The position numbers and the translations under genes are program-made. Shown one piece after another: positions 19,655 to 27,490 of a DNA stretch of 64,000 bases. Numbering within the stretch: the stretch's first letter is position 1; every line of letters starts with the position of its first letter. Below the pieces are notes generated by a model that saw nothing but the letters and a program-made list of their open reading frames with translations, was not told where the DNA came from and did not search any database. Origin of the DNA: an uncultured Gammaproteobacteria bacterium (lineage in GTDB: Bacteria; Pseudomonadota; Gammaproteobacteria; Pseudomonadales; Pseudohongiellaceae); assembly GCA_913048385.1 (NCBI GenBank), contig CAJWVZ010000003.1, positions 115,725-179,724 on the forward strand. The letters are read 5' to 3'.

Positions 19655-19678
19655 AAGAAGCACCCATGTGCTTCTTTT
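19655..19678 (+). terminator. Hairpin between lysC and csrA
   Basis: A perfect nine-pair stem AAGAAGCAC / GTGCTTCTT with loop CCAT ends in a short T run. It lies 31 bases after the lysC stop and 24 bases before the csrA start, so it should terminate or attenuate lysC transcripts ahead of csrA. Confidence 0.65.
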
Positions 19679-19701
19679 ATACTGTTTCGGAGACTTTTAA
19701 A

Positions 19702-19884
19702 ATGCTTATACTTACCCGCAGGGTCGGCGAGAGACTCATGGTTGGTGATGATATTGAGGTAACTGTTCTTGGGGTGAAAGGGGGGCAAGTACGCGTGGGA
19801 ATTAATGCCCCAAGCGATGTGTCGGTTCACAGGGAAGAAATTTACCGTAGAATATCCGAGGAAGCGAAAGCCGAGGTCTCATAG
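19702..19884 (+). CDS. csrA: Carbon storage regulator CsrA
   Basis: CsrA (RsmA) is a dimeric RNA-binding protein that represses or stabilises target mRNAs. The 60-residue protein starts at ATG 19702 ([18 protein letters not shown]) after a CGGAG site; longer in-frame extensions upstream lack support. The core [14 protein letters not shown] and VSVHREEIY is fully conserved, including the RNA-contacting R44-type arginine. tRNA-Ser follows, as in Pseudomonas. Confidence 0.97.
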   Translation: MLILTRRVGERLMVGDDIEVTVLGVKGGQVRVGINAPSDVSVHREEIYRRISEEAKAEVS

Positions 19885-19951
19885 GTCCCACTTTGCTAGT
19901 ATTGGATTTAGCTTCGAACCGCAGATAGCATATGTTATACTCTCCAGCACC

Positions 19952-20041
19952 GGAGAGGTGGCCGAGTGGCTGAAGGCGCGCCCCTGCTAAGGGCGTATGG
20001 GGGGAACCTCATCGAGGGTTCGAATCCCTCTCTCTCCGCCA
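19952..20041 (+). tRNA. tRNA-Ser(GCU)
   Basis: A 90-nucleotide type II tRNA with acceptor stem GGAGAGG, anticodon GCT in the loop between CCC and GGG stems, an extended variable arm, T-arm GGTTCGAATCC and an encoded GCCA end. A TATACT (19936-19941) just upstream could be its -10. Confidence 0.97.
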
Positions 20042-20167
20042 AAATTAAAATACCCCGCGAATCAAATTGGCTCTCTTAGGTTTCTCGCCTCTGAAGAAAG
20101 ATATAGACGTCCAAATCACGATTGAGGTTGCTATGCGTACTCTGTCGTGCGGCATTCGACTTATCTG

Positions 20168-20189
20168 GCGCGGTTGTCGCGCTCTTTTT
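20168..20189 (+). terminator. Terminator downstream of tRNA-Ser
   Basis: GCGCG-GTTGT-CGCGC stem-loop (20168-20182) followed by TCTTTTT. It faces the plus strand, about 125 bases after the tRNA; the 159-base gap up to the convergent CoA-transferase gene holds nothing else recognisable. Confidence 0.6.
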
Positions 20190-20200
20190 AAAAATAAGAA

Positions 20201-21388
20201 TTAGACAACCCCTGAGAGTGCTAAATCTTCAATTTCCTCGTTTGTATAACCGAGTTCCTTGAGCAATAACGTATTGTGCTCACCCAGTTTAGGGATCGCT
20301 CCCGCGCCCGGTTTAAATAAGTTACTATTTCCTGGTGGAAGAAAAGTCTCTATGTCTCCGTTAGGGCTTTTCGTCATAACGAACTTTTTTAAAAATCTTA
20401 ACTGCTCATGATGCCAAACTTCATTGATATTATTTACCTTTGAGCACGCTATTTCATTTTCATTTAATTTTTGAATCACTTCTGCGGCGGTGATGGACAT
20501 TAAAACCTTATGAATTAAAGGTTTTAGTTGTTCTCTGTTTTGAGATCTTAGAGTATTGTTTGCGAATCTAGCATCGTCTTCTAAATTGTTGTCAGCTAGA
20601 ATATTGACGCAAAAAGAGTTCCACTCGCGCTCGTTTTGTATCCCGAATACAATGGATTTATCTTTGCATTGAAATACGCCGTATGGATATATGGTAGGGT
20701 GTTCAGCTCCTTTTCGTTCGGGTTGTGATTGACCATTATGCGCATAATTAAGCGGAAATCCCATCCATTCAATCATCGCCTCAAGCATAGAAATTTCAAT
20801 ATGCGCGCCTTCATTGATGTTTGATCGCTGTATTATTGCCGCAAGTATTGCCGCGTTCGCTTGAGTGCCTGCTGCTATATCTGCGATTGAGATACCACTT
20901 TTTACGATATTTTGTTCAGTACCTGTGACAGAAAGTAATCCAGATTCTGCTTGGATTAGAAGGTCGTATGCTTTTTTATCTTTATATGGTCCTGTCTGTC
21001 CATACCCAGAGATGTCGCACACGATTAGCTGTGGTAATTGTGAATGCAAGGTTGCGTAGTCCAGACCTAATCTTTTGGCTGCGCCCGGTGCGAGGTTCTG
21101 AAGTAACACATCACTTTCCTTTAGAAGTCTTTTTAAAATATTAATTCCCATTGAACTTTTTATGTCGAGGGTTAAACTTAGTTTTCCACGGTTGGTCCAA
21201 ATAAAATGAGAGGATTGTCCAAGAGTTCTCGTGTCGTAAGCTCTTGCAAAGTCTCCCGTTTGGGGTCGTTCAATTTTAATAATTCTCGCGCCGAGGTCAG
21301 CGAGTTGCTTAGTACAGAGAGGCCCTGCGATTGCGTGCTCGAGTGCTACAACGGTTATCCCTGTCAACGGGGCTACATCTAATTTCAC
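20201..21388 (-). CDS. Class III (CaiB/BaiF) CoA-transferase, likely itaconate/mesaconate CoA-transferase
   Basis: The 395-residue protein is a family III CoA-transferase: LTGITVVALEHAIAGPLCTKQ at the N-terminus, DLGARIIKIERP, and the catalytic aspartate in KAYDLLIQAESGLLSVTG. Such enzymes move CoA between carboxylic acids via an aspartyl intermediate. It overlaps the upstream hydratase by four bases, so the two form one transcript, and a CitE-like lyase is divergent. In Pseudomonas aeruginosa a CoA-transferase, a hydratase, a CitE-like lyase and an acyl-CoA dehydrogenase make up the itaconate locus. I infer that this enzyme activates itaconate or mesaconate. The family call is firm; the substrate is inference. 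Confidence 0.85.
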   Translation of the reverse strand: MKLDVAPLTGITVVALEHAIAGPLCTKQLADLGARIIKIERPQTGDFARAYDTRTLGQSSHFIWTNRGKLSLTLDIKSSMGINILKRLLKESDVLLQNLAPGAAKRLGLDYATLHSQLPQLIVCDISGYGQTGPYKDKKAYDLLIQAESGLLSVTGTEQNIVKSGISIADIAAGTQANAAILAAIIQRSNINEGAHIEISMLEAMIEWMGFPLNYAHNGQSQPERKGAEHPTIYPYGVFQCKDKSIVFGIQNEREWNSFCVNILADNNLEDDARFANNTLRSQNREQLKPLIHKVLMSITAAEVIQKLNENEIACSKVNNINEVWHHEQLRFLKKFVMTKSPNGDIETFLPPGNSNLFKPGAGAIPKLGEHNTLLLKELGYTNEEIEDLALSGVV

Positions 21389-22254
21389 TTTATAGTTGCT
21401 CTAGCTGTCATGCACTCAATACCCATCTCATTTTTGGCAGACAAGTGAATTAAACTATTTTTCGCTAGCTTGCTACAACTGAGATGAAGTGGTTCATTTA
21501 CAAAAGCAGGATTTTTGGCGCGAAATTCGAATTTCTCAATACGGTTTAAAATTTTGTTGCCCAAAGATCGATGGGCCAGTTCAAGAAGATGAGTCGCTAA
21601 GAGTGGCCCGTGGACAATGAGTCCAGCGTAGGCCTCAATTTCTGTCGTATATAGTTGATCAAAGTGAATTCGGTGACTGTTAAATGTGAGAGCTGAATAC
21701 CTAAACAATTCCATCGTGTTTGGTTGTATAACTGCGGCGTAGTCGACGTTGCTTTCATTTGGTTCTTTAGGCAAAGGCTTTTCTAATTTCTTGGAGGGAT
21801 GATTTCGATAGACTAGGTTTTGTTCCTCACTCAGCATCAGCTCTTTCTCTTGAAAAAAATTATGCTTGAGCGTAACAAAAATCAATTTTCCACTTTCCCC
21901 TTGCTTCTCTTGTATATCCGTAAGCACAGATTGTCGACTCGCAATTACGCCAATTTTTAGGGGTCGCTTGAAATACAGAGAGCCGCTTGCCCACATTCTT
22001 CTCGGCAGTGGAATAGGTGGCAAGAAGCTTCCTTTTGCTGGGTGTCCGTCTTTCCCAAGAGCAGATTGCGTAGTCGGCTTAATAAAATGGCACCAATGCC
22101 AAAGAGGCGGTAAATTTGGTTGCTCACAGAAGCTAACATTTGTTTTACGATTAAGTGTTGCAGCGAGGCGATCCGCAACAGAACCGGAAATTATATCTGT
22201 TACGTTTTCCTTGTTGCCTATCCAAGACTTAATGGGCTTGTTTACACTGTTCAT
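21385..22254 (-). CDS. FAS1/MaoC-like hydratase (itaconyl- or mesaconyl-C4-CoA hydratase type)
   Basis: From ATG 22254 (MNSVNKPIKSWIG) the product has 289 residues. The start of the longer frame (22311) adds unconvincing sequence. It resembles the double-hotdog FAS1-like dehydratases: LPPLWHWCHF, LPPIPLPRRMWASG, and a C-terminal hotdog with YSALTFNSHRIHFD and GLIVHGPLLATHLLEL. The N-R-I-H/D-Y-type dehydratase motif appears as FNSHRIHFD. Known members hydrate mesaconyl-C4-CoA or itaconyl-CoA to citramalyl-CoA, which fits the CoA-transferase and CitE-like neighbours. The four-base overlap with the CoA-transferase gene supports shared translation. Confidence 0.8.
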   Translation of the reverse strand: MNSVNKPIKSWIGNKENVTDIISGSVADRLAATLNRKTNVSFCEQPNLPPLWHWCHFIKPTTQSALGKDGHPAKGSFLPPIPLPRRMWASGSLYFKRPLKIGVIASRQSVLTDIQEKQGESGKLIFVTLKHNFFQEKELMLSEEQNLVYRNHPSKKLEKPLPKEPNESNVDYAAVIQPNTMELFRYSALTFNSHRIHFDQLYTTEIEAYAGLIVHGPLLATHLLELAHRSLGNKILNRIEKFEFRAKNPAFVNEPLHLSCSKLAKNSLIHLSAKNEMGIECMTARATIK

Positions 22255-22318
22255 TTTGACTCTCTGAATAACGATGTTTGGAGTGTAACATCTCTGTATT
22301 CGGAATCTCATTTATTAG

Positions 22319-22362
22319 CCAATAAGTTGAGGCCGGTAAAGCGGCCAGAGACGATTTATTGG
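22319..22362. promoter_or_regulatory. Nested inverted repeat in the divergent promoter region
   Basis: An outer inverted repeat CCAATAA (22319-22325) / TTATTGG (22356-22362) encloses an inner one GGCCG / CGGCC (22331-22346, loop GTAAAG). It lies in the 190 bases between the two divergent arms of the CoA-metabolism module, so it is a candidate shared operator. No regulator gene adjoins it. Confidence 0.4.
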
Positions 22363-22444
22363 TAAATTTGTCTGCTAAGTATCATGATAGACTGCTAAGC
22401 TTACAAAAGCATCGAAGCCAACTTTTTAGTGAGGCCAAAATCAG

Positions 22445-23338
22445 ATGGGAGTCCGGAGATCGTTACACTTTGTGCCCGGCGCAAATATTAAGATGTTAGA
22501 CAAGGTTTCCGACTTGCCGGCCGATGCGGTGGTTTTGGATCTAGAAGATTCAGTGGTGTTAGAAAATAAGGGGGAGGCTAGAAAGAACGTGATCTCTTGG
22601 TTGGCTAGTGAAGGAGATAAAAAAGAGCGGTTTGTTCGAGTTAACCCAATTACGTCGAGCTCAGGGAGAGATGATTTAGAAGCCATTATTGAGTGTGAGC
22701 CTGACGGCGTCGTGTTGCCTAAAGTAAGTAGCCTAAAAGAAGTTAAATTGGCAGACTCGATTATATCGGAGTACGAAAAGAAAAGAGCCTCCTCTTCAGT
22801 TGGTCGGACTAAGCTAATACTGATCGGCGCAGAATCAGCGGGGGCCGTTTTAAATTTGAGCTCAATACCAAAGCATTCGCGAGTCGACGGATTGACTTGG
22901 GGCGTTGAGGACTTTTTTGCTTCAATTGGAAGTCGCTCTAAACGCGACAGTCAGGGGCAATATTTAGAGGTCTTCAAGTATGTCCGCTCTATGTGTTTGA
23001 TTTCCGCAGTTAGCGCTTGTGTTCAGCCAATTGACGCAGTGTTTTCCGACATTGCCGATCAAAAAAAGCTAGCTGAAGAATGTAAGGCTTCCGCTCAGAT
23101 GGGTTTTACTGGCAAGTTGACTGTGCACCCAAATCAAATAAGTATAGTTAACGAGTTTTTTAGTCCAGGTGAAGTCGAGGTAGACAATGCCATTGAGTTA
23201 GTCTCTGCGTTTGCTGAGAATATGAGGGAGGGGAAAATGGCATTCCTTTACAAGGGTAAGATGGTGGACGCCCCCCATTTGGAGCGAGCGAAAAAAATAT
23301 TAGAACTTTCAAAAGAAATAGCTAAACGAGATAGCTGA
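22445..23338 (+). CDS. CitE-like CoA-ester lyase (citramalyl/malyl-CoA lyase type)
   Basis: This 297-residue protein belongs to the HpcH/HpaI-CitE family of Mg2+-dependent aldolases: RSLHFVPGANIKMLDKV, ADAVVLDLEDSVV with the metal/substrate acidic residues, RVNPITSS, LIGAESAGAVLN and GLTWGVEDF. A conserved GKLTVHPNQI motif closes the barrel. CitE-like single-subunit lyases split citramalyl-CoA or malyl-CoA. With the divergent CoA-transferase and hydratase, citramalyl-CoA to pyruvate plus acetyl-CoA is the most economical role. The acyl-CoA dehydrogenase starts two bases after its stop. Confidence 0.86.
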   Translation: MGVRRSLHFVPGANIKMLDKVSDLPADAVVLDLEDSVVLENKGEARKNVISWLASEGDKKERFVRVNPITSSSGRDDLEAIIECEPDGVVLPKVSSLKEVKLADSIISEYEKKRASSSVGRTKLILIGAESAGAVLNLSSIPKHSRVDGLTWGVEDFFASIGSRSKRDSQGQYLEVFKYVRSMCLISAVSACVQPIDAVFSDIADQKKLAEECKASAQMGFTGKLTVHPNQISIVNEFFSPGEVEVDNAIELVSAFAENMREGKMAFLYKGKMVDAPHLERAKKILELSKEIAKRDS

Positions 23339-23340
23339 AG

Positions 23341-24507
23341 ATGAGTTTTAGTGATAACGATGAACAGGCGCTTATAAGAGAATCTGTGAGGCGTGTTTGC
23401 GCAGATTTTCCTGATGAGTACTGGGAGCGTCATGATTCGGAAGCGAAGTTCCCGCAACGTTTTTTTGATGTAATGGCTGCTTCGGGATGGCTTGGTATTG
23501 CCATGCCGGAGGAGTATGGTGGTTCTGGAAAGGGGATCGCTGAGGCCGCAATATTACTTGAGGAAGTTGCTTCCTCAGGCGCAGCAATGAACGGAGCGAC
23601 GCCGCTCCATTTATCAATATTCGGGATGCATCCTGTCGTCAAACATGGGTCTGCCTCCATGAGGAAAAAATTTCTTCCCTCAGTTGCTACCGGAGAATTG
23701 CAGGTTGCATTTGGTGTTACGGAGCCGGATGCGGGTAGCGATACGACAGCGATCAGCACTTTTGCAAAGAGAGAAGGCGAGAACTATATTGTTAGAGGGC
23801 GAAAAATTTGGACAACAAAAGCCATTGAGAGTGAACGGGTTCTTTTGTTGGTGCGGACTACACCAAGGTCGGAAGTTGGAAGAAAAACTGATGGAATGAC
23901 TTTGCTCTTGGCTGAGCTGAACAAGCCACAGGTTTCAATATCCCCTATTTCAAAACTGGGTCGCAACGCGGTGCGAACTTGTGAAGTTGTCTATGACGAC
24001 CTAGAAGTGAGTGTTGATGACCGCGTTGGTGAAGAGGGTGAGGGGTTTCGGTATTTATTAGACGGCTTGAACGCAGAAAGAGTTTTAATTGCCGCTGAAG
24101 CTTTGGGTATCGGTCGTGCAGCATTAAAACGTGGGGTAGCTTACGCTAACGAGCGCGTGGTTTTTGACCGACCAATTGGGAAGAATCAGGGTATATCCTT
24201 TCCTCTTGCCATTGCTAAGACTCAACTCGATGCGGCCGAATTGATGATTCGTAAGGCAGCGTTCTTAATTGATGGAGGCAAGCCGTGCGCTGCAGAGGCT
24301 AACATGGCAAAGTACCTCGCAGCGGAGGCTGGATTTTTTGCAGCCGACGCGGCTGTTCAGACGCATGGAGGCTTTGGTTATGCACGAGAATTCCATGTAG
24401 AGCGATATTGGCGTGAGGCTCGTCTAATGAAGCTGGCGCCGATTTCTCAGGAGATGATCTTAAATTTTGTTTCAGAGCATGTGTTGGGAATGCCTCGATC
24501 GTATTAG
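23341..24507 (+). CDS. Acyl-CoA dehydrogenase
   Basis: The 388-residue flavoenzyme has the family motifs FGVTEPDAGSDTTAI (FAD/substrate loop), RVVFDRPIGKNQGISFPLA and VQTHGGFGYAREFHVERYWREAR. The Y-E-G-T segment that supplies the C-terminal catalytic glutamate in many members is replaced by LAPISQEM. A glutamate in the helix segment LNAERVLIAAE could be the base instead, as in isovaleryl-CoA dehydrogenase. It is tightly coupled to the CitE-like gene. The P. aeruginosa itaconate locus also contains an acyl-CoA dehydrogenase of unclear role. Electrons would go through ETF to the ETF-QO encoded at 31.9 kb. Confidence 0.9.
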   Translation: MSFSDNDEQALIRESVRRVCADFPDEYWERHDSEAKFPQRFFDVMAASGWLGIAMPEEYGGSGKGIAEAAILLEEVASSGAAMNGATPLHLSIFGMHPVVKHGSASMRKKFLPSVATGELQVAFGVTEPDAGSDTTAISTFAKREGENYIVRGRKIWTTKAIESERVLLLVRTTPRSEVGRKTDGMTLLLAELNKPQVSISPISKLGRNAVRTCEVVYDDLEVSVDDRVGEEGEGFRYLLDGLNAERVLIAAEALGIGRAALKRGVAYANERVVFDRPIGKNQGISFPLAIAKTQLDAAELMIRKAAFLIDGGKPCAAEANMAKYLAAEAGFFAADAAVQTHGGFGYAREFHVERYWREARLMKLAPISQEMILNFVSEHVLGMPRSY

Positions 24508-24536
24508 AATTATGTTTTCAGAGGATTGTGACAATA

Positions 24537-25358
24537 ATGTTTATGCGTAATTCTTTACTAATGACTCTAGTTGCGGTTTTTATTACCGTTGCAATGCCGT
24601 TTGCTTTTGGACAGGACAAAGAGTCTGTCGTGAAAGAGAAGTCCGCAAAGCGAGAGCCCTTTCAGCTTTTTGATAACCTGTTTTTTGTTGGGACAAAGGC
24701 GGCGGCCTGGGTTCTCCAGACTGATCAAGGGCTGATTCTTATTGATTCTGCTCCAATTAGCGAGACAGCGGCGTTGATTGATAACATCAGAAAGCTTGGG
24801 CTCAATCCAATTGATATTAGGTATTTGATCGTCACTCACGGAGATCGTAACCAGGTCGGCGCAGCTAAACGCATGCAAGAAGAATTTGGAGCGGTTGTGC
24901 TCATGACAGAAGAGGCATGGGAGGCCAGCGTAAGTTTAGCTGAACAGGTGAACGGATATGTTCCGCCACGGAAGCACTTAACGGCGACGGAGAGTGGAAG
25001 TGTAACCCTTGGAAGAGATAGGATTTCGTTTTTTAAGACCCCTGGCCACACACCTGGAACGCTATCAGTAGGGTTTACGGTCTACGATGGAGGGTATCCT
25101 TATGAGGCAATGATCTTTGGCGGAGTTGGGGTTGATGTCGCAAATAAAGTGGCATTAGCTGTATATATTCAAAGTATCCGGAAATTACAAAGCTTAGAGA
25201 GCGTTGATGTGAATATTCCCAACGGAGAAAGTTTAAGTGACTTTTTTGAGATGGCAAAGAAATTTGAAGCACGGTCTGACGGCGAAGTTCACCCATTCGT
25301 AAAACCAGGAAGTTGGTCGCGGTGGCTTGACGGACTGTTGAAAGAAGCAGGTGTATAA
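24537..25358 (+). CDS. Exported metallo-beta-lactamase-fold protein with degenerate metal site
   Basis: From ATG 24537 (AGAGGA site 11 bases upstream; GTG 24528 is too close to it) the product has 273 residues with a signal peptide to about residue 26. The fold is metallo-beta-lactamase-like: VLQTDQGLILIDSAP, YLIVTHGD, TPGHTPGTLSVGF. The HxHxDH zinc motif, however, reads H101-G-D103-R-N105-Q106, so only the first histidine remains. H171 in PGHTPG is kept. A normal di-zinc site seems impossible. It may be a non-catalytic or differently metallated relative. It follows the acyl-CoA dehydrogenase by 29 bases and may be co-transcribed. Confidence 0.78.
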   Translation: MFMRNSLLMTLVAVFITVAMPFAFGQDKESVVKEKSAKREPFQLFDNLFFVGTKAAAWVLQTDQGLILIDSAPISETAALIDNIRKLGLNPIDIRYLIVTHGDRNQVGAAKRMQEEFGAVVLMTEEAWEASVSLAEQVNGYVPPRKHLTATESGSVTLGRDRISFFKTPGHTPGTLSVGFTVYDGGYPYEAMIFGGVGVDVANKVALAVYIQSIRKLQSLESVDVNIPNGESLSDFFEMAKKFEARSDGEVHPFVKPGSWSRWLDGLLKEAGV

Positions 25359-25449
25359 GCTTTGAATTTTACAGATTTTATTTCTAGTACGATCATTCTA
25401 ATGACTGTTATTTGCGCAAGGCCCCAATCTGACGTATGGTCTTTTGATT

Positions 25450-25526
25450 TGGCGCACCCGGCACGATTCGAACGTGCGACCCCCTAGTTCGTAGCCAGGT
25501 ACTCTATCCAGCTGAGCTACGGGTGC
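25450..25526 (-). tRNA. tRNA-Arg(ACG)
   Basis: Read on the minus strand: a 77-nucleotide tRNA with acceptor GCACCCG, D-arm AGCTCAGCTGGATAGAG, anticodon loop CTACGAA (ACG) on a CCTGG/CTAGG stem, T-arm GTTCGAATC and encoded CCA. It is the inosine-modified arginine tRNA. Confidence 0.97.
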
Positions 25527-25569
25527 AACCGGCTTTAGTATAACTCAATATAAGAGGTTTTGAAGAATC

Positions 25570-26211
25570 TTGTTTAATTTATTCCTAAAAGATAAGCAGG
25601 GAAGTATCAAACGAGCGTTTATAACCTGCTTTGTTTGTTTGTCGCTCGTAAGCTCATGGCGATCATTTGCGGATTATGAGGAGGGTGTTGACGCTGTTCT
25701 TAATGGGGATTTTGAAACCGCATACGTTGAGTTTTTGATTGAAGCAGAGAAAGGGCTTGATCTTGCGCAATATAATTTAAGTATTCTTTATTATTCCGGT
25801 CAGGGGGTTGAGATAAACCTCGAAGAGGCTTTTAAGTGGTCCTTTTCCGCTGCATCGCAGGGCCACGTGGCGGCAATGTTTAATCTCGCGAGTCTTTATT
25901 ACAATGGATTTGGTGTTGAAAAGAGTTCTCAATCGACAGTTGAGTGGTATGGAAGAGCAGCCCGAGGTGGTCATCCCGAGGCCGCTTATCGCCTAGCTTT
26001 GATGAAGTTCGAGGCCGATCAAATTCCGGAGGATCTTGTTGAAGCTCACGCTTGGGCTAATCAGGCAATCTATAATAATTACGGAGAGGCGCCTGCGTTG
26101 CTGAGTCGTATTGAAGAAAGGCTGTCTCCTAAGAAGCTTAGTGCAGCAAAACGCTTGTTTGCGCGTTGGCAGATAACTGGGGTTGGACAGACTGATTCAG
26201 TTATGGATTAA
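25570..26211 (+). CDS. Exported Sel1-repeat protein
   Basis: The 213-residue product starts at TTG 25570 and has a signal-like segment (AFITCFVCLSLVSSWRSFA) near residues 16-35. It then has Sel1-like repeats: LAQYNLSILYYSGQGVEIN with LEEAFKWSFSAASQG, and AAMFNLASLYYNGFGVEKS with TVEWYGRAARGG. Sel1 repeats are helical hairpins for protein-protein contacts, so a periplasmic scaffold or regulator role is likely. The start is uncertain because no ATG precedes the signal segment. Confidence 0.78.
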   Translation: MFNLFLKDKQGSIKRAFITCFVCLSLVSSWRSFADYEEGVDAVLNGDFETAYVEFLIEAEKGLDLAQYNLSILYYSGQGVEINLEEAFKWSFSAASQGHVAAMFNLASLYYNGFGVEKSSQSTVEWYGRAARGGHPEAAYRLALMKFEADQIPEDLVEAHAWANQAIYNNYGEAPALLSRIEERLSPKKLSAAKRLFARWQITGVGQTDSVMD

Positions 26212-26294
26212 TGGTCTAAACGACAAAGTATCAGTAGTGTCATGGGCTACTGATGATATGAAAGTTGAGCATAATTTTACGAGGGGTATCGAGC

Positions 26295-27422
26295 ATGAAT
26301 GCGTTGAGACGTTCGAAGCTTAGCAATATTGTGGTGAAGACGGTGCTGGTCTCTCTTTCTCTTGTTGGGCTCGTGATTGGGGCCGAAAAGCCTCTGGGGG
26401 AAGTAATGACTAATTCAGATGACGCCATAGCTCATTCTCCCGTTGATGCTGTAACTTTCCGATATATCAACGTTAATGGCATAAGAATGCGTGTTGCTGA
26501 GGCTGGCAATAGTGGCCCCCTTGTTCTTTTGGCGCATGGCTGGCCGGAGTCCTGGTACTCATGGAGGCACCAGCTGAAGTACTTATCGGACTCGGGATAT
26601 AGAGTTGTTGCGCCTGATATGCGCGGGTACGGAGATACTGACGCGCCAAGCGAGGTGGATGACTATAACATTGAGAAAGTCGCAGCGGATATGATTGGTA
26701 TTTTGGATTATCTGGGAGAGGAAAAAGCCGTCATGGTCGGTCATGATTGGGGTGCCATCGTCGCCTGGCAAACAGTCCAATTTTATCCGGATCGGTTTGA
26801 TGGGCTGATTGCTATGAGCGTTCCTTTTGCTGGGAGACAAGAGCGTTCTCCGATGGTCGAGTGGAAAGAGACGTTTGGAGATAATTTTTATTATATTTTG
26901 TACCACAACGAGCCGAATGGTGTCGCAGAGCTTGAATATGACTCAAATCCTCGCGAATTACTGAGTCGGTTGTACCTTTCTCCTCGAAGCCCACGAGATC
27001 CTCCAGTAATAACCGATCCGAGTTCTTCAGCGGGCGGGTGGATCGGTAGACTAGGAGCTCCAAAAAGCCTGCCCAGTTGGCTCAGTGCCTCTGATTTAAA
27101 TTATTTTGTTAGTGAGTTTGAGAGAGCGGGTTTCCGTGGTGGAGTAAATTATTATCGTAATTTTCATCGTAATTGGGAGCTTACAGAAAGTTTTAAAGAT
27201 GCTCGTATTGATATTCCGACTCTATTTATTGCTGGAGAGCGCGACGTTGTTATTGGAGGTGCGTCTGAAGCCAGGCTGCGAGGTGCAATGAGTCGTGTGG
27301 TAAACGATTTACGTGGAGTAATCCTTGTACCTGAAGTAGGGCATTGGGTGCAGCAAGAGGCTCCCGACGAGGTAAATCAGGCCATGTCAGATTTCCTCAC
27401 TAACGCTAATATAATCCCTTGA
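26295..27422 (+). CDS. Exported alpha/beta hydrolase, epoxide-hydrolase-like
   Basis: From ATG 26295 (GAGGGG site upstream) the 375-residue protein has a signal peptide with the core VVKTVLVSLSLVGLVIGA. The catalytic fold follows: HGWPESWYSWRHQ (oxyanion hole), DMRGYGDTDAP, and the nucleophile elbow VGHD151WGA with aspartate. The acid lies in IAGERDVV, and the catalytic histidine in VGHWVQQEAPDEV. Aspartate nucleophile and HGWP indicate the epoxide hydrolase or haloalkane dehalogenase-like group, favouring epoxide hydrolase. Most such enzymes are cytoplasmic, so export is notable. The PQQ dehydrogenase gene starts 69 bases later on the same strand. Confidence 0.85.
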   Translation: MNALRRSKLSNIVVKTVLVSLSLVGLVIGAEKPLGEVMTNSDDAIAHSPVDAVTFRYINVNGIRMRVAEAGNSGPLVLLAHGWPESWYSWRHQLKYLSDSGYRVVAPDMRGYGDTDAPSEVDDYNIEKVAADMIGILDYLGEEKAVMVGHDWGAIVAWQTVQFYPDRFDGLIAMSVPFAGRQERSPMVEWKETFGDNFYYILYHNEPNGVAELEYDSNPRELLSRLYLSPRSPRDPPVITDPSSSAGGWIGRLGAPKSLPSWLSASDLNYFVSEFERAGFRGGVNYYRNFHRNWELTESFKDARIDIPTLFIAGERDVVIGGASEARLRGAMSRVVNDLRGVILVPEVGHWVQQEAPDEVNQAMSDFLTNANIIP

Positions 27423-27490
27423 AGGTCATTTAGTAAAAGGAACATAATCTCGCGAAGTCAATTGTTATGGTCGTAGGTGAGGATTCAGTT

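Noticed and set aside
19805..19990. Plus-strand frame ending GEVAEWLKARPC
   Set aside because: It overlaps csrA in another frame and ends inside tRNA-Ser; the GEVAEWLKA sequence is a translated tRNA artefact.
21866..22267. 133-codon plus-strand frame
   Set aside because: Antisense to the hydratase gene and without recognisable motifs.
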